Both the position numbers and the translations under genes were made by a program. Positions 1-13,017 of a stretch of 64,000 nucleotides of DNA are shown piece after piece. The stretch is from positions 338,601 to 402,600 of the forward strand of contig FJUW01000062.1 in assembly GCA_900074885.1 (NCBI GenBank), in the 5' to 3' direction. Source of the DNA: Rhynchosporium graminicola. Lineage: Eukaryota; Ascomycota; Leotiomycetes; Helotiales; Ploettnerulaceae. Positions within the stretch are counted from its first letter, which is position 1. Each line of letters starts with the position of its first letter. Below the pieces are notes generated by a model. That model was given only the letters and a program-made list of their open reading frames with translations, did no database searches and had not been told where the DNA came from.

Positions 1-726
1 CAGGCCAAGCTAGCTACACATCCTTCTACCTACGATTGCCAGTTGATGGAATAGGTAGTGGGGTCCTACTATATCTTAAAACGGGGATATACCAGACATC
101 TCCCTTTACAACAAAATATACTTCTCACTGCACCCCTTCCAGTCCTGGCCCTGTCACCCTCTCTGTGTAGTGTTCCCTGCATTCCATGAGGGCAATAATG
201 GCAACAAGTCCGTTCGATAGCGGGTAGGATCATGGCAAATATAAGAGAGAGTACGTAGATTGGATACGAAAAATACGATGGCTGCTACTGGCAGTCGGAA
301 TGGCGACGCGAGTTACGAGAGTTATGGGATTGGTGGCAGTACCAGTGTGTGGCAGAATTAGTTGACCACCCCTCAATTTTGTGCGATTCTCACCCAAGGA
401 CAACTACTGTAACAACGTATTGTAGACGAGGTAATTGATGGACTTTTCTGAAATTCTATGAGCTGATCGTCTTACTAGAATATTCAAGGTCTGTAGAGGT
501 ATTGTTTTCCTTTATCTAGGGCAGAGAGCGAGTAAAGCTAGTTTTAAAAAGAAAGGAAATCTACTCATTTACTAATAATTTCGATTTTGTAAGAAATACG
601 AACTGGAAGTCGAATTAAACCTTGTTAAAAATCTTATTCTAATTTACAACCAAATAATATGGAGATCTATAGTATTATAAAAATTTCTTAATTCGTTGAT
701 AATTATTTAATCCAAGTGGGAAAGGG
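1..726. other. intergenic, no gene seen
   Basis: No open frame with recognisable protein features is visible here. The last part (about 540-720) is clearly A/T-rich and leads into the HET relic that follows. Confidence 0.5.
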
Positions 727-2709
727 GTGACTTTCAGTGAGGATCGCTTGATTTTCGGGGGTTGGTCGACTAATTCCGTCACACACTGGTGGCAGGATGG
801 TTGGGATCAATTCGATGCTAAGGACAGGTGGTTCTGCCCTTTTGATGCTACTCAGATTCGGTTCAACCAGCCTCTCGAAAAACAAGAGTCTTCGGAATTG
901 TGCGATCGCTGTCGTGTTACCAACCTTGAAGCTAGAATTCCCCTGCTCTATGTTTCGGGGGAGGGCTGTATTCTCTGCCAAATCCTCTCTCAACGACTCG
1001 CCGCCATTGGGAAAGACGAGCGCAGCATCTCGCAACTTCTTCAAGCTCGTCAATACGTAAGAATTTCTGCTACAAAAGAGACCCGAGCTAACTCCAGATG
1101 GTCGAAGCCGAAAAGCGGACATGTCAGATTTTTACAACCTATCTGGAGATTAAAGGATGATTCTAAAAGTTCAGTCCCATTCCAACACGGACTTCCAAGA
1201 TCTTTACAATCGGGTAGCTATCCCCATTATGAATTAATTATGGATTGGATTCGACTTTGCGACGAAGGCAGATGCTTGCGAATTGGTGGATGTTGTGTCG
1301 ATCCCAATAGAGCTCGAATGCCACCCTGGGTCATGGACTTAGGACATCTGCACCTTTTTTTGGACAGACAAAAACGAAATCACCCAAGGAGCACACTATT
1401 TTGCTCTATCCTATTGCTGGGGTAACCTCCCGAGGACCCGAAAGAATATACAGGAACACTACTAATGGTAGCAAGGAGGATAGGAGGACGAAGGGCTCCC
1501 CGGTTACAGAATTACCTCAGCCCATTCAAGACACAATCCAAGCTGCTCGAAAACTCGACCAGCGATACCTCTGTATCGATTCGACTTGTATCAATCAGGA
1601 CAACCACGAGGACTGGAATACCGGATATAAGAAGATGGAAGCGGTCTTCCAGGATGCATACTATACGATTGCTGCCACCTCCGCCGAAGAATCAACCAAA
1701 GGATTTCCCAACCGGCCGCTGCTAGCCGAAGACTCGAACTATGTGACATGACTACCTCATATGGCAAAGTCTACGTCTGCCCATCAGTCGACGATTTTGA
1801 TGCCGACGTGATGGGGGAGATGCTGAACACATGGCCAGCCATTGGTGTTACAGGAACAAGCCTTGTCACGCCGAACGATACATTCCACGAAGATTCACAC
1901 GTATTGGGATTGTGGCGACGGAGTGCAGTGCGAGACGCTGCCTCATATGAAGAACGGGAAATCGTCTTTTCAAAGTGAGCCAGAGTTTCCTCATTCTATC
2001 AAACATCGTCATCGATCAGCCCAAATCGACTTTTTTCAATCTCACTCTATGAATTACTCGGATTTGAGGCATTACGTATGAGACACATAGGTTCGTGACG
2101 ATCAAATCGCTCGCTAGGTCATAGGCCAAAGTCCTGTTTACTAGGGTCACTACGGGATCCTTCAACGCGTCCTCCACCGAAGTCTGCTGTGGCAATCGCC
2201 GAAAAATGCTACCTTGACGCAAATTAATTATGGCCATACTGAGGCGCCCCCAATAAGGTTTTGGATGGTATACCATGGGAAGATCCAGTCCCTGGAAGTG
2301 AAATTTGGAGACGTCGAGGGGGACCTCAGTGTCCAACTTCTGCAAATCAAAGCGAGCATCGTGGGTGGTAGCCCGGAAGATGATAGATATGTCTTGAAAT
2401 CCAGAGTTAGACGATTCCGAGAATACGGGCTCAAACCTGCAGGTGTTATTCTTGTTAATAAAGACACCAAGGTCGAGCAGCTGTTCTTTGATACCCAACG
2501 AGGGAACGTTCTAACAGACCTACGGTGCGCTTTCATGGGAAAATAGAAGAATGGAGTATATGATTTGGGACCGGATATATTATGTTCTATTATTAACCAA
2601 ATGTGCGACGCAATGGTGAGCGCGGAAAGTTTGAGAGGGTTGGAATGGGTCCAACCCGGAGACTTCATACTATTTGATAGTCAAGAAGAAAATACGGGAC
2701 AGATCCTCT
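727..2709 (+). pseudogene. HET (heterokaryon incompatibility) domain pseudogene
   Basis: Pieces of a HET-domain protein lie in order on the plus strand but in changing frames. The N-terminal Cys motif (CDRC...CILC) and a 'DWIRLCDE' segment are in frame at 727-1350. The HET signature HYFALSYCWG is at about 1399-1428 in another frame, just after a T7 run at 1355-1361. Then come RYLCIDSTCINQD and AYYTIAATSA (about 1560-1690), YVCPSVDDF (about 1770-1800), and ALSRRTIHSTKIHTYWDCG in yet another frame (about 1860-1920). A degenerate C-terminus follows (HRSLLWQ, MVYHGKIQSLEVKFGDVE). HET proteins normally drive vegetative incompatibility cell death. At least four frame changes plus in-frame stops show this copy cannot make a full-length protein. 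No ATG is seen at the start, so the 5' limit is approximate. The family call is firm. The exact indel positions are inferred. Confidence 0.85.
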
Positions 2710-4133
2710 GATTTTGCTACGCGCAATTTCGTACTATCCTGGTTTGCATGCTGGTCAAGTAAGAGAAGACTTCGAAGGCACAAACACGTAATCGCTGATT
2801 GGTGGGTAATGTAATCAGAACACCATCTCAATTGATCATATGTGCTTGAATAAGACCACTGAACTTTCCAGCGACTATCTGCCTAATGAAGTAAAGTGGC
2901 ACAGCCCCTGGGATGAGAAATGCGATATCGAGTGCATACGAGAAACCTTGCCGAAGAATCGCTTATCGGAAGCATAAAGCACGTCGTTCTTATTCGCATG
3001 TAGGCACCGAAACCCACAGATGGCACGGGATCCCCTGAAAGTTGGGGGAAACAAATCTTCGGATTCCCTGACGGGCCGTCTGAAGTACAGCACAACAAAC
3101 AGCCCCAGACGTCGTGGTTGGGGAAGTAAATCTACAGAACATGTTGAGCGGCCTTTGTTTACATGACTAACGTCGTAAGCGACTCTGTGACATCATTGCA
3201 CTATTTCGTGACCTCATTAGGATTAAGACCCTAGCAAGTTCATCCCACGCACGAAGCGCGTATATTTTCAACAAGGTAACAAAGATTCGAGGGACAAATC
3301 ATGATGAAGTCTCGCTTTGGTCGACAGATGGTTACTTCTGATTGCTGTTGCAAATGAGAATGATTTCTCAACTGGCTGACGAACCTAATTCCCGATAAAG
3401 TCTCTTATCAAAGTCACTTACACAAAAGTCTTCTTACTGCTGTTTATTGCGCCGATTATAGATGAAGTTTCTAATAATAAAGAAATTGAATGTTACGGCT
3501 GCTAGCGATTCAGTACAGATCTTCAGGAATATACTCCAAGTTACATGGGAAGTTGCAGTTACTTACAAGAGGATGTTTTGCTCGATACACGCACCTGATA
3601 TTCCCAAGGAGACATCTATGAGGCAAGCTGTCTTAACTTCTACCTACCTATGTTCTTCTAATCCTCCTTCTCCATTGATTGTTTATATGTTACTTCCAGT
3701 GTCGCCTAAATGCCCCTGCATCTTAAAAAAAAAGCGATGGACTCGCGTCTCTGCAAGTCAGAAACCCACTCGTCTGACGGACGGGTTAGCAACGATATTT
3801 CTGTATCCACAATATGCTTATCGCTTCAATTCATGTGTAATGGTGGGCCTCTGCGTTTCGGCTTCGCATGCCTTTTCGATCAAATCGGACACGTGTGAAA
3901 GGAGCTAGGACTAATACGCAGGACGAGCGGATTCTATGAAGGGATGTCTTTTCATCAATTTACAGAGGATATGGATTCAGATAGGTGTTGGAGCTCGTTG
4001 CTGAACATCAATAACATGACACCCGCATTGGATGGTATTATCTATCATCCATCTGACTTCGTGGGTCCAGCTCGTAATGCCACTTCATCTCCTAAACACG
4101 ACAATCTACCGCGTAGAATATCATCCAAATCTA
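2710..4133. other. intergenic, no gene seen
   Basis: Only short frames without recognisable domains occur. A frame of about 148 codons at 3462-3908 shows no signal peptide, family motif or convincing splice partners and is probably chance. The 3' end of the protease gene begins at 4134. Confidence 0.45.
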
Positions 4134-5768
4134 CTAGCACTCCCATGGAGCGAACCTCATCATTGAAGCCCCAACATCGTATACACTAACAACATTGTGC
4201 AAAAATGGAGCTCCTATGATCATGAAGGTCTCGGTAGCATTGCCGCCATCAATAAATTGCAAATAGCATTTTCCCTCAACTTCTCTCAACACATCTTGCT
4301 TATTAAGCCGGAACAAGGTCCCTTCGATGGCGTACTCGATAACTGGTGTGGATGCGTTACAAGGGGCCTGGTACTGCCCACCTCCATCAGGGTTCTGAGG
4401 ATCGAATAATTCGAATTTAGCCTGTGGCGAAAATGCGGCTGCGATCTGCTCAAGAACAACCGTGGGTACTGAAAAGAGTATCACTGTGTCAGCAAAATAT
4501 TCTGTTGGTGAGGTGTGCAATGAAGCTCCATTTCGAGCATGCTTACCCCAGTTAGCGGGCGTCCCCGAATCAATAATGTAAGATACTTCCTTGCCCCCAG
4601 AACCTGGTATCCTTTTGCCGTTCATGTTCACGCCGTCGAGAAGGATCATGTAGTTGGTGAGCGTCGTATTACTGAACCATTTGTTGAGCCGTATAGGTGT
4701 AGAGGTAAAGTTTTGGGTGAAAGGGACATCAGGTACCCCTCCAAACGACAGATAGCCTGGAACAGGAGCAGGATTCCCTTTATCATCATCGCGGTTTAGA
4801 ATCATAGAGAAAAGGTTGTATGGGATCTTTGCCTGTTTCCACAAGTTGCTGAAGAATGTATCATACGTCTCGCGGACGTACTGGCCCGTGGCATTTTTCC
4901 GTAGTGCATTAGTGCTAGGTTTTGATCAGCTTGAAATTACTGTCTAGTCCTGAGAGGATAGTATACCGGGAAGGATATGCTAGCCCTATGAGTCCTGCCG
5001 ATTTATAGCCACTACTTCTCCAAGACGCATTGTTTACCAGTCCAAATTCCTGGTTCTCGACAGAGAGGCCAACCATTGTTAGTGTTTCAAGGGCCATGAC
5101 ACCTTGCAAGTGCTCGCCAGTCAAATTGAGCCCGTACTGCTTGTTGAATTTCGAGTCCGGAATAATGCGAAGTGTCTCCGTCCTATTGTAGACATCACCA
5201 AATGTACAATTGGCGTCTGGTGCAAGCTTTTTACTATCATAGTCATAACAGACGAATCCTGTTTCAGCAAGCCAAACATCGGCCGCTTCACGCAAGTCAG
5301 CTTGACCCTCTGCGAAAGTTAAAGATTAATATCTCGTATGTGTAGACAGATCTCAATACACATCAGGAGACATGTCTGCAGTTCAAGCCTGAGATGTGGG
5401 GTATTCGAGACGGTTTACATACAGCCAGTATCCATAAACATTGTAATGGACTGGTTTCCCCAAGTGACATCGGCTGCAAATGAATACAGATCTAATTTAG
5501 AAAGGTTTGCCGTACGACCAGGAGCAAACATTGGCTGGAGTCCTCTCACTCGACGGGACTCCTCGTGAAGACTCCTGCGGACATTGCTCAAGCTCTCCGT
5601 CAAAGTTCTCTTCGAAAGAGTAAGGGTGTAATCTGCGACTGGGATATCCGCTGCCACCTCGAGAGGTGCCGGCGTTGATGAGGTGGTGAGATCATCTTTC
5701 ACGACGTTCCTAGCTTGAACCCCGAGAACGAAGACTGCGGACGCAACAAGGAAATTCGACAGAGACAT
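4134..5768 (-). CDS. secreted pepsin-like aspartic protease (A1 family)
   Basis: Secreted or vacuolar endopeptidase of the A1 family. My model has four exons: 5768-5423, 5285-4967, 4914-4547 and 4468-4134, giving 455 residues. It starts with a signal peptide (MSLSNFLVASAVFVLGVQA) and a propeptide of roughly 70 residues. The first catalytic motif is DTGS with Asp113; the splice joins exon 1 '...MDTG' to exon 2 'ADVWLAETGF'. The second motif is IIDSGT with Asp337. The usual A1 C-terminal segment is present (VYDVGASMMRFA). Intron 3 is textbook (gtaagc...gctgac...ttttcag). Intron 2 is 52 bp and is required to restore the frame between AYPSR and TNALRKNATG. Intron 1 has a less obvious acceptor: I chose gaag at 5286 because it restores the family DTGS.DxW spacing and places a CTGAC branch site about 12 nt upstream. 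Several N-glycosylation sequons are present and there is no GPI-like tail. Substrate is unknown. Confidence 0.88.
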
Positions 5769-8700
5769 GATGGAAGTATCACTGTGGAACGAGTCGGTCG
5801 TGACCGACGCAATCGACGGGCGAGCCCTTATACTCGTACTCGGGGTAAATAAACCCTCACCCTGTCGGCGGGATTGATTCTGTGGGTTAGGTACCCAGAC
5901 GCTGTCAGCCAATTACTTGTACATTTGCTATCTGCGCAGCTACTTAAACCTTAAATATCTAGGGTAAAAAAGTTTAAGATATTAACACCTGGTTTGTCCG
6001 CGACCCTTGCTTGTATGCTTAGAGACAAGTTGAAAAGCCACACAAATAATGAGTTGTGTAAATCATCTACCACCTGTGCTAATCGTGCCGCAAAGTCCAC
6101 TAACCGTCTTACAGATACCTAGTAGCTACCTATAACTCGCCTACGAGCAATACTTTTGTTTATATAAATAAGTACCTTTCACCACCTTTTGTATTCAACG
6201 AAATTTAAAATTCAAATTAAATCTAAGCGTAATTAATTTTCCGTTGAGAATCCATTATATAACGCCCTTTACCAAATCATTCTACAAAGTTTACAAAACG
6301 TAAGGGTAGTAAGCACAGTGTTTTCAGATCTGGTATGCTACTAGCCCTTTGTAATCGCTCCAGCCCAGCGCGACATGAAATGCATGTTCTGATCTAGAGC
6401 ATAGTTAGAGATGCTGCTCGTTTGCTGCAAACTATTGCGAAAAGGGAAGACTGACTCTAAGTTTTTGATTGATAACCGAGCTTCCCGGTGCGACGTCCTT
6501 TTAAACTTCGACGATGCATCCCATATGTCTAATCCCTCACCTATCGTCCCCGTAAGTAACTCCCAGATCCCACTCTCGATCTGACCCCAGCTCACCAATC
6601 ACCATCGTCATTTCCCATTCAAACTTCTTGCCTCCACCCATTTTCTATCTTCTTTTTTTCAACCCGGTTTCCGAGCTCCGGTGATCCATGCCGTTTCTAC
6701 TGTATTTCTCCTTCTATACTCCGGTAACCCCCGTGAAGTCTAATCTTTTTAACTCTTGTCTGTTTCTTGAACCATCGAAGCGAAAAATATCAACCTAAGG
6801 AAACCATATCAAAGTGACGTGTGTTCTTCTCATCCGTAAGACGGATATTCTATCTATTAGATGCAAACGCTCGCAAGGATTTTTTCATCGTCTCCATTGA
6901 TGTAAACGCCCGCTCCCACGTGGAGATCGCTCTCCTAGCTTCTCAACAAGGAGACTACAAATAATTCTGAAGAGAGAGAGAAGTCCTTGAAGCGAAACAG
7001 GAATATCAAACACCACAGCTGGCAGGAAAGCACAGCCTGCTGAGAGACGCAATAGAAGAAGTAACCAAGAAAGCTCGCCATTGTGGGAGGGTATACATGC
7101 AGGCGTTCGTACATTCAGGCAAGGAGAAAAAAAAGTATCGCGCGAGAAAACGACCACAGCGTAGCACGCTTGAAAGCCGAGACATCATCAAAGGATGATG
7201 ACAAAAGACATTGGATCCAACGAATTATCAAGGGTATTTGCCAGACCAGGATAAAAGTCGCATGTTTTACACCTGATAGTGATGCTAGGATTAAATACCG
7301 CACCAGCAGTGCTGAGAAATTCTGTGCACTTTTCGAGTCCCGCTTCTTGGAGACTGAGTCGTTATGAGCTCTTCAACATCGGAGGATTTCGAAACCGCGA
7401 CGATAATCTCCCTTTTGATGCTTCTTCTCCACAGCCTTGAGCACGCTCCACTTCGCGGCTTAAGAGGTTCCATCAAGGTTCTTAGGATATGATGCGTTAA
7501 GCATGGTAGATTTGCGACCAACGTCCTCCGACCTTTTGCGAAATGCGTCCTCAAGCCTTCGAATGTTTTCGAGAATCTCACCAGGTCCACCAGTGGTGAC
7601 GTTGAAGGCGGGACTGTTAACTTTGGATGTCAAGCACGTGAAGAGCGTCTCTGCCGTTTGGCCAGTCAGTCGGGAGGAGGATCATGAAAAAAGCTGGGCT
7701 GTCTGGGTTGGTGTCTCGGGCAATTTGTCAATGCTCCAGCGTGGGCGGGTCACGAGAACATAAGTAAAGCTGTTCTCAACTGGAGTGTTATCATTGTGGC
7801 CATGCTTCCGAGGATTTTGCGTAGCGCATTGTGTCTAGTCAAGGTATGAGCTAGAGTGTGTTTCTATCTCTTTGCATATGCTACCAACGAAGAAATCATT
7901 CGAGATTGGGGTCCTTCGTAGCTATCTCATGGAAGCCGTGGTCCAAGACGCTGCTGCCCTGATCGGCCTTATCTGGAAGGAAGTATACAGCGTCAAACCT
8001 ACCAGCTTCTATTCTCCGAATCGGCTTCTGATTCTGGCCTGATCCTCTCAGATGGATCGATCATCGTTTTTGTAACACCATGACTAGTCGTGTCGACCAA
8101 GCGCACAGAATCGATGGCCTCAGTAAAGGTTTCCAAGATCTGACGGTACGATGAACGCTAGAGTAGAGGCTGTAGAGGGCTTTTAACGGGATATGGCAAT
8201 ATCTATCACTCGAGAAATAATGATTTCTGGCGTGTCATTACCTTATCGAGCCATAAAATGAAGGAGAGTAACCTTTCTCCATCTTTGTCAATGCAAGATC
8301 GTGGGGATTGAGCATATAAAGAGGATTTTAGAGCAAGACCTTTAGCGAAACCATGTCACAAACTTCGAGTATGTGGACTAGATAGCCAATGTCGACGCCG
8401 GAACATGTGAGAAAGTGAACAGGCCATTTCCCAACGAGATCATTCTTACAGAAGCCTTCTGATCCAATCGTGACAGCGATGAGATCGTCGAGGTGCATAT
8501 CATCCAATTTGCTCGTGACGAACTTGAAGTCGTCGAGGGACACGTGTTAGACGTGCAACATCAAGAAACGCCATTGAGAAACGCCACACATCAAATATCC
8601 AGGGTACATATCATTCCACTTCACGAAGCTATGATCCTGCAGGCACGATATCACACTCAGAATGTTGTTCCACAGCCCTGAGACTGAGTTGTGCTTTGGA

Positions 8701-11700
8701 GGCTGCAGTTGCTGGGGCTGCAAGGGAGTTGAGTTTGAGAACAGGTAATGGTTCGACTTACGGAGCCTATAGATGAGCTATTTGACACTAGCGAAAAGCA
8801 ATGATTAGAGAAGCCGCTGATTGATGCAATCGTATTAAGCGTCGAGACAAGATCACGTTAATGCAATGGCCTGTCGACGATGATGTGCCGGATTCGAAAA
8901 TGGTTCGCCAGAGAATGCCTGCAGATTGTGTTGTGTTATAGTTGTGCTTGGAACTAGCGATAAAGAAGAGAACCGGTTTATCGCTGGATCGTGCTACTCG
9001 TTGACCAGAGCATACAGTCTTCTGACCAACTCTTCTTGTTCCTCTTGGAGTGTCTTAGATTTCCATGCTCTAAATCGACCGTTCAATGTCTCGTACCTGC
9101 ATATAGATTGGGCTGGAACAACAAGGAGGAGGAGTATTGATCTATGACCGAGCCAATTTTTCCTTTCTGGCCTACTGCATGTTCTTGAAGCTACTCAATC
9201 GTCATGTAGAATCAGAAAAGATCGTTCTGGTGGGAGATTTCCCAATCCTTGTACTCCCTCGAATCTTTCGGGGTCGACTCCCTGCTGGTTCTTGTGACAC
9301 TAAAAGCTCGAAATGAGAAGCACTCGGCAGTTGTTGGAAGTAGCAGATCTTGGAAAGGCATGTCTACTGATTGACCAAGGAATGTATACAAACTTCGTGT
9401 CAGTTAAAGCAGGAATATTTCTGTAGCACAGGAAACATGTCAAATTTGGAGCACGGCTCGGTAGCAATGGATTAAATCCATAGTAAGACTCTCAAGAGCC
9501 AGAATAGCCGATTGCACAATAAAGCTCTGGTCATTTGCAAGGATGCTGATATATGATTTCCAGGATAATAGTAACCAAGCCTTGCCGTGTTAAGAATGAT
9601 TTTTGCGAATGTGTGTGATTTGTGGCGCAGTGAAGTGAAGAATTATGCAAGAACAAGAACTTGGAGCTGAAGAGTAGGACAATAGCGAACGATAGAAGGA
9701 CAGTGAAACACCAAGGCTCACCATACACTCGACCTAGGAGAGGTGAGAGGGGATGAGACTGGGCAGATGATCTGGAGTGAGAGTTAGAGGAAATATATAT
9801 CTTACGAGGTCCACCCAGAACTGAGAATCTTTTCCAGGCTTATTGATTTTCCCAATTTTATACTGACGCCACGAAGCTGTGCGTGAGATGGCTTGTAGCT
9901 TCAGTTATATTCCGATACATAGGTACAGATGCATGTGCGCAGGGAATGCCTGGCCGGTAGGAGCTTGTAAAGGCTTGAGAAAAGGGGACAGCTTGAGGCT
10001 TAATTGCCGGGCTGGAGTTGCGGAGGTGGATGGATGTTTCCCAGATAGCGATCAGCACATATTTGTTGTGAATCTGATAATACATCGAGTAGCTGATCGG
10101 GCATATGCTTGACAGGAGCTGATATCTAAATTTATTGATAAAAAAGCTAGATCTGGTCCGCACTCTTCTTGAGGTCAACCAAGCAAAGCTGTACAAGCAC
10201 ATGGAGGACTTGACATGGAAAAGGAAGTACAAATATCCCTGTGCCCTGGCCAAAAAGCAAACCCCCACCGAATTGGGCACAAATAGGGATGTTTCGATCA
10301 GAGAAATGAGCATGGAATGTTTTCTGTATACGTAGAACACAGCGGAATGATGTGACGACGCTTGTTTGTTGATTGTTTGGTGCTTCAATGGATGAAGCTG
10401 AGTCGCAGTGACAGCTCTGCGCTGCCCTCCTGGACCCCTTGTCTTACCCTTTTGTAAACATGCGTATACTTGTGTCTGTTCTCCAAGGAAATGTTCATGA
10501 TAGTCTCCATTTAACCCGAGCTATTATGCCGATACGTCAAGCACCCAGAGGTTCAATAAAAGAAATTGAACCTTTAGCTCATAATAGAGAGGTCGTGGAG
10601 AATCCCAACCTATTCCCAGGAAACGCAGTAAGCCCCTGTGTGATGGCTGCCGTGACAGGATACCAGCCTAACTTTCCCACCACTTGAGGGAAAATAATAC
10701 TATTCTTTTCTCCTTATTCACTGCAGTGTATCAGCCAGAATGAAAGCTAGAAGTTGTCCGAACGGCGAACACTACGATAGAAAAAAAGTAGGGGGGACGG
10801 TTTCGACCGCCGCACGGCCTGCTGCTTCCCAGAATCTGCTTTTGGCACAATCATGTTCGATCTATTATCTGCCGCTTGGCCAAGAAGAATTAGCGGGACC
10901 TGTAGTTTTTGCGATTTCTACTTGAACGATAACTATGCTCGCTCTAATGTTTCGAACCTTTTCCCTATCTTCAGTTGAGAGAAATGCCTGCATCGCAACA
11001 CCTTGTTCTCCGACGACTTGCTTCATGGGCTTCTTCTTCGACTAGATAAGTACTGGTCGGCACGTAGCTTCCTAAGTTTCTCCAAGCTTAAGAGCTTAGG
11101 AGGGTCTGCACCATAAGATCCTTCTAAACGCAGTATAACAGAGCGCTCATATGTAAGTATAACGGCTGCCGTTCGAAGCTCAGCCGCCGATTTGATAGAG
11201 GGGGCATCGAGATCAGTACCAGAAACACGGACTTGGAAACATTCTCTATACCCCTGGCTTGAACGAGGTCGCTGGGAAACGCCCGACAATACATGCTCCC
11301 AAATGAGCTTATCCGCATGGGACTTCGTGTTCCCCTAGCCAGCCCTGCCAGCTTGAGAAACTGTTCGCCGATTCCCGCAAGTCTCGAAGGCCATTCTCAT
11401 TTAACCAAGCTTCTCTGCCGGTCTCTTGATACCCATTAGAACGTAAAACGTAAATCGTGAAACTAATCAAAGAAGGTGACAACGACAGTAGTCTTTTCGC
11501 CAAAAAGCTCCGACGGTTTTGGTCAAGCCTACACAGCTAGCTAACTCGGACTGGTACTCGTGAGGCCTCGTTCGAGTAACGATATTCAAGGAGAACATTT
11601 ATGAATAGTGAGAAGCAAAATCGCGAACGAAAATTTCCACAAGCTCGCGGATCACTCCAATTCCTTGACAGCTTAGGACCTTGCCAGCTGAGTAATGAGA

Positions 11701-13017
11701 TTAGTAAGGGTATGTCGAGAATGAAATTTGTCCTTACCAGACGTTCACAGTCGAAATGCAACCCATAATGAAGTTATCGCTGACAGCCGGGTTTCTGTAA
11801 GTTCGCAAGCCATTTACTCCGTCCGAGTAAGAAATCTGGAGTGATCTAAATATTTACAGTCCAATCTTTAAAGACACCTAAAGACTTCCTTACAGTTTGA
11901 AAATAGGAATAGCCCAAAGGTCCCAGGCAGATCAAATTGAAAGCGCAATCACCAAAAGGCCAGAGCGTGCCAGCGAGGATTGCTCGCGTGGGAAAGTCAA
12001 GACTACTCATACCCTATAAAGCACCCGTACCACAGATCACAGAGCCTGATAGAAGCCAGGTCTGGCTGGTTCACTTGGGGCTTGTATAAGGTACGCACAT
12101 ATGCCAGCAGGCTTTCCGAACTGGAGGGTAAGGTTCTCTAGCACCTGCAAGCAATAGCATCCTGACGTTTGAAAGCGATTGAGCAATGAACAAAGGCGAT
12201 GAGGAGCAAATCGAAACTGTTCAGTGGCAAATGATTCAGACTGTAATATGATGTAACATAGGGAGTTCGAGAAGAGATGCATGTCAGCTCTTTTTAATAA
12301 GAGATGGGCAGTAAGTGGTAAAGATAATGCTCCATATTGATATTAGTAAGCAGACCAGGTTGTGCAAAGCACGTGGATCTACGGGCAGAATATTGAAATT
12401 ATGCATGGTTTGTGTATGCTGTGTTTTGGCCCATCTATTTTATGCAAGAATTAACAGCAACAAGCGAATATTTCAGATGTTCACTCGTATATAGCTGCCC
12501 AGCACATCTGTGACACGCCGCAACTAATCCCAGTGCCGCGAACCTGTCGTAAGGTATTCCGAATCCTGTCACATCACTTCTGAGACATTCCCTTACGTCT
12601 TATCTTACTTTCGTGTCATGCCAATTACGGATTCCGTCCTTCTGCTTTCCCCTTGATGCTGTCGTCAAGCAAGTTGTCGCGTCTATGGATTAAGCTGCCT
12701 GTAATGCGGATCCCCACGTAATTTCTTTCAAAAAGCATATCATTTCAGTTTCTGATCAGCTTTCTAGGCCATTACCGTCGAGGTAGCTATCGCCAAAGGT
12801 CATACCATACAAGCAGACCATTCCTTAATCCAGACCTGGAGACCCAGGCTTGCACGTGACAATAAACCTGCCTTATTGATAGCGAGTTTGATTTCCTGCT
12901 TCTCCAGTAGAGCTGTCCTGCTACCAACAAATTACTGGCCAGCTTTCCAAGGGAGGCATCACTCCTACACCTTCGCCCACTCAGTCTTACTTTCTACAAA
13001 TCGTCTACTCCTCCAAC
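5769..13017. other. long gene-poor region
   Basis: About 7.2 kb with no gene I can support. Bases 5930-6300 are A/T-rich. Many short frames exist on both strands (for example 9858-10388 minus, about 176 codons), but none carries a recognisable domain, a convincing exon chain or a signal peptide with a sensible mature part. One minus-strand stretch (9095-8853) reads as protein-like sequence broken by one TAG and may be a decayed gene. The last few hundred bases form the promoter of the EZH2-like gene. Confidence 0.5.

Noticed and set aside
3462..3908. 148-codon open frame on the plus strand
   Set aside because: No recognisable protein features; it spans an A-rich homopolymer and has no splice partners.
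9858..10388. 176-codon open frame on the minus strand
   Set aside because: Composition is low-complexity and no domain, signal peptide or neighbouring exon supports it.
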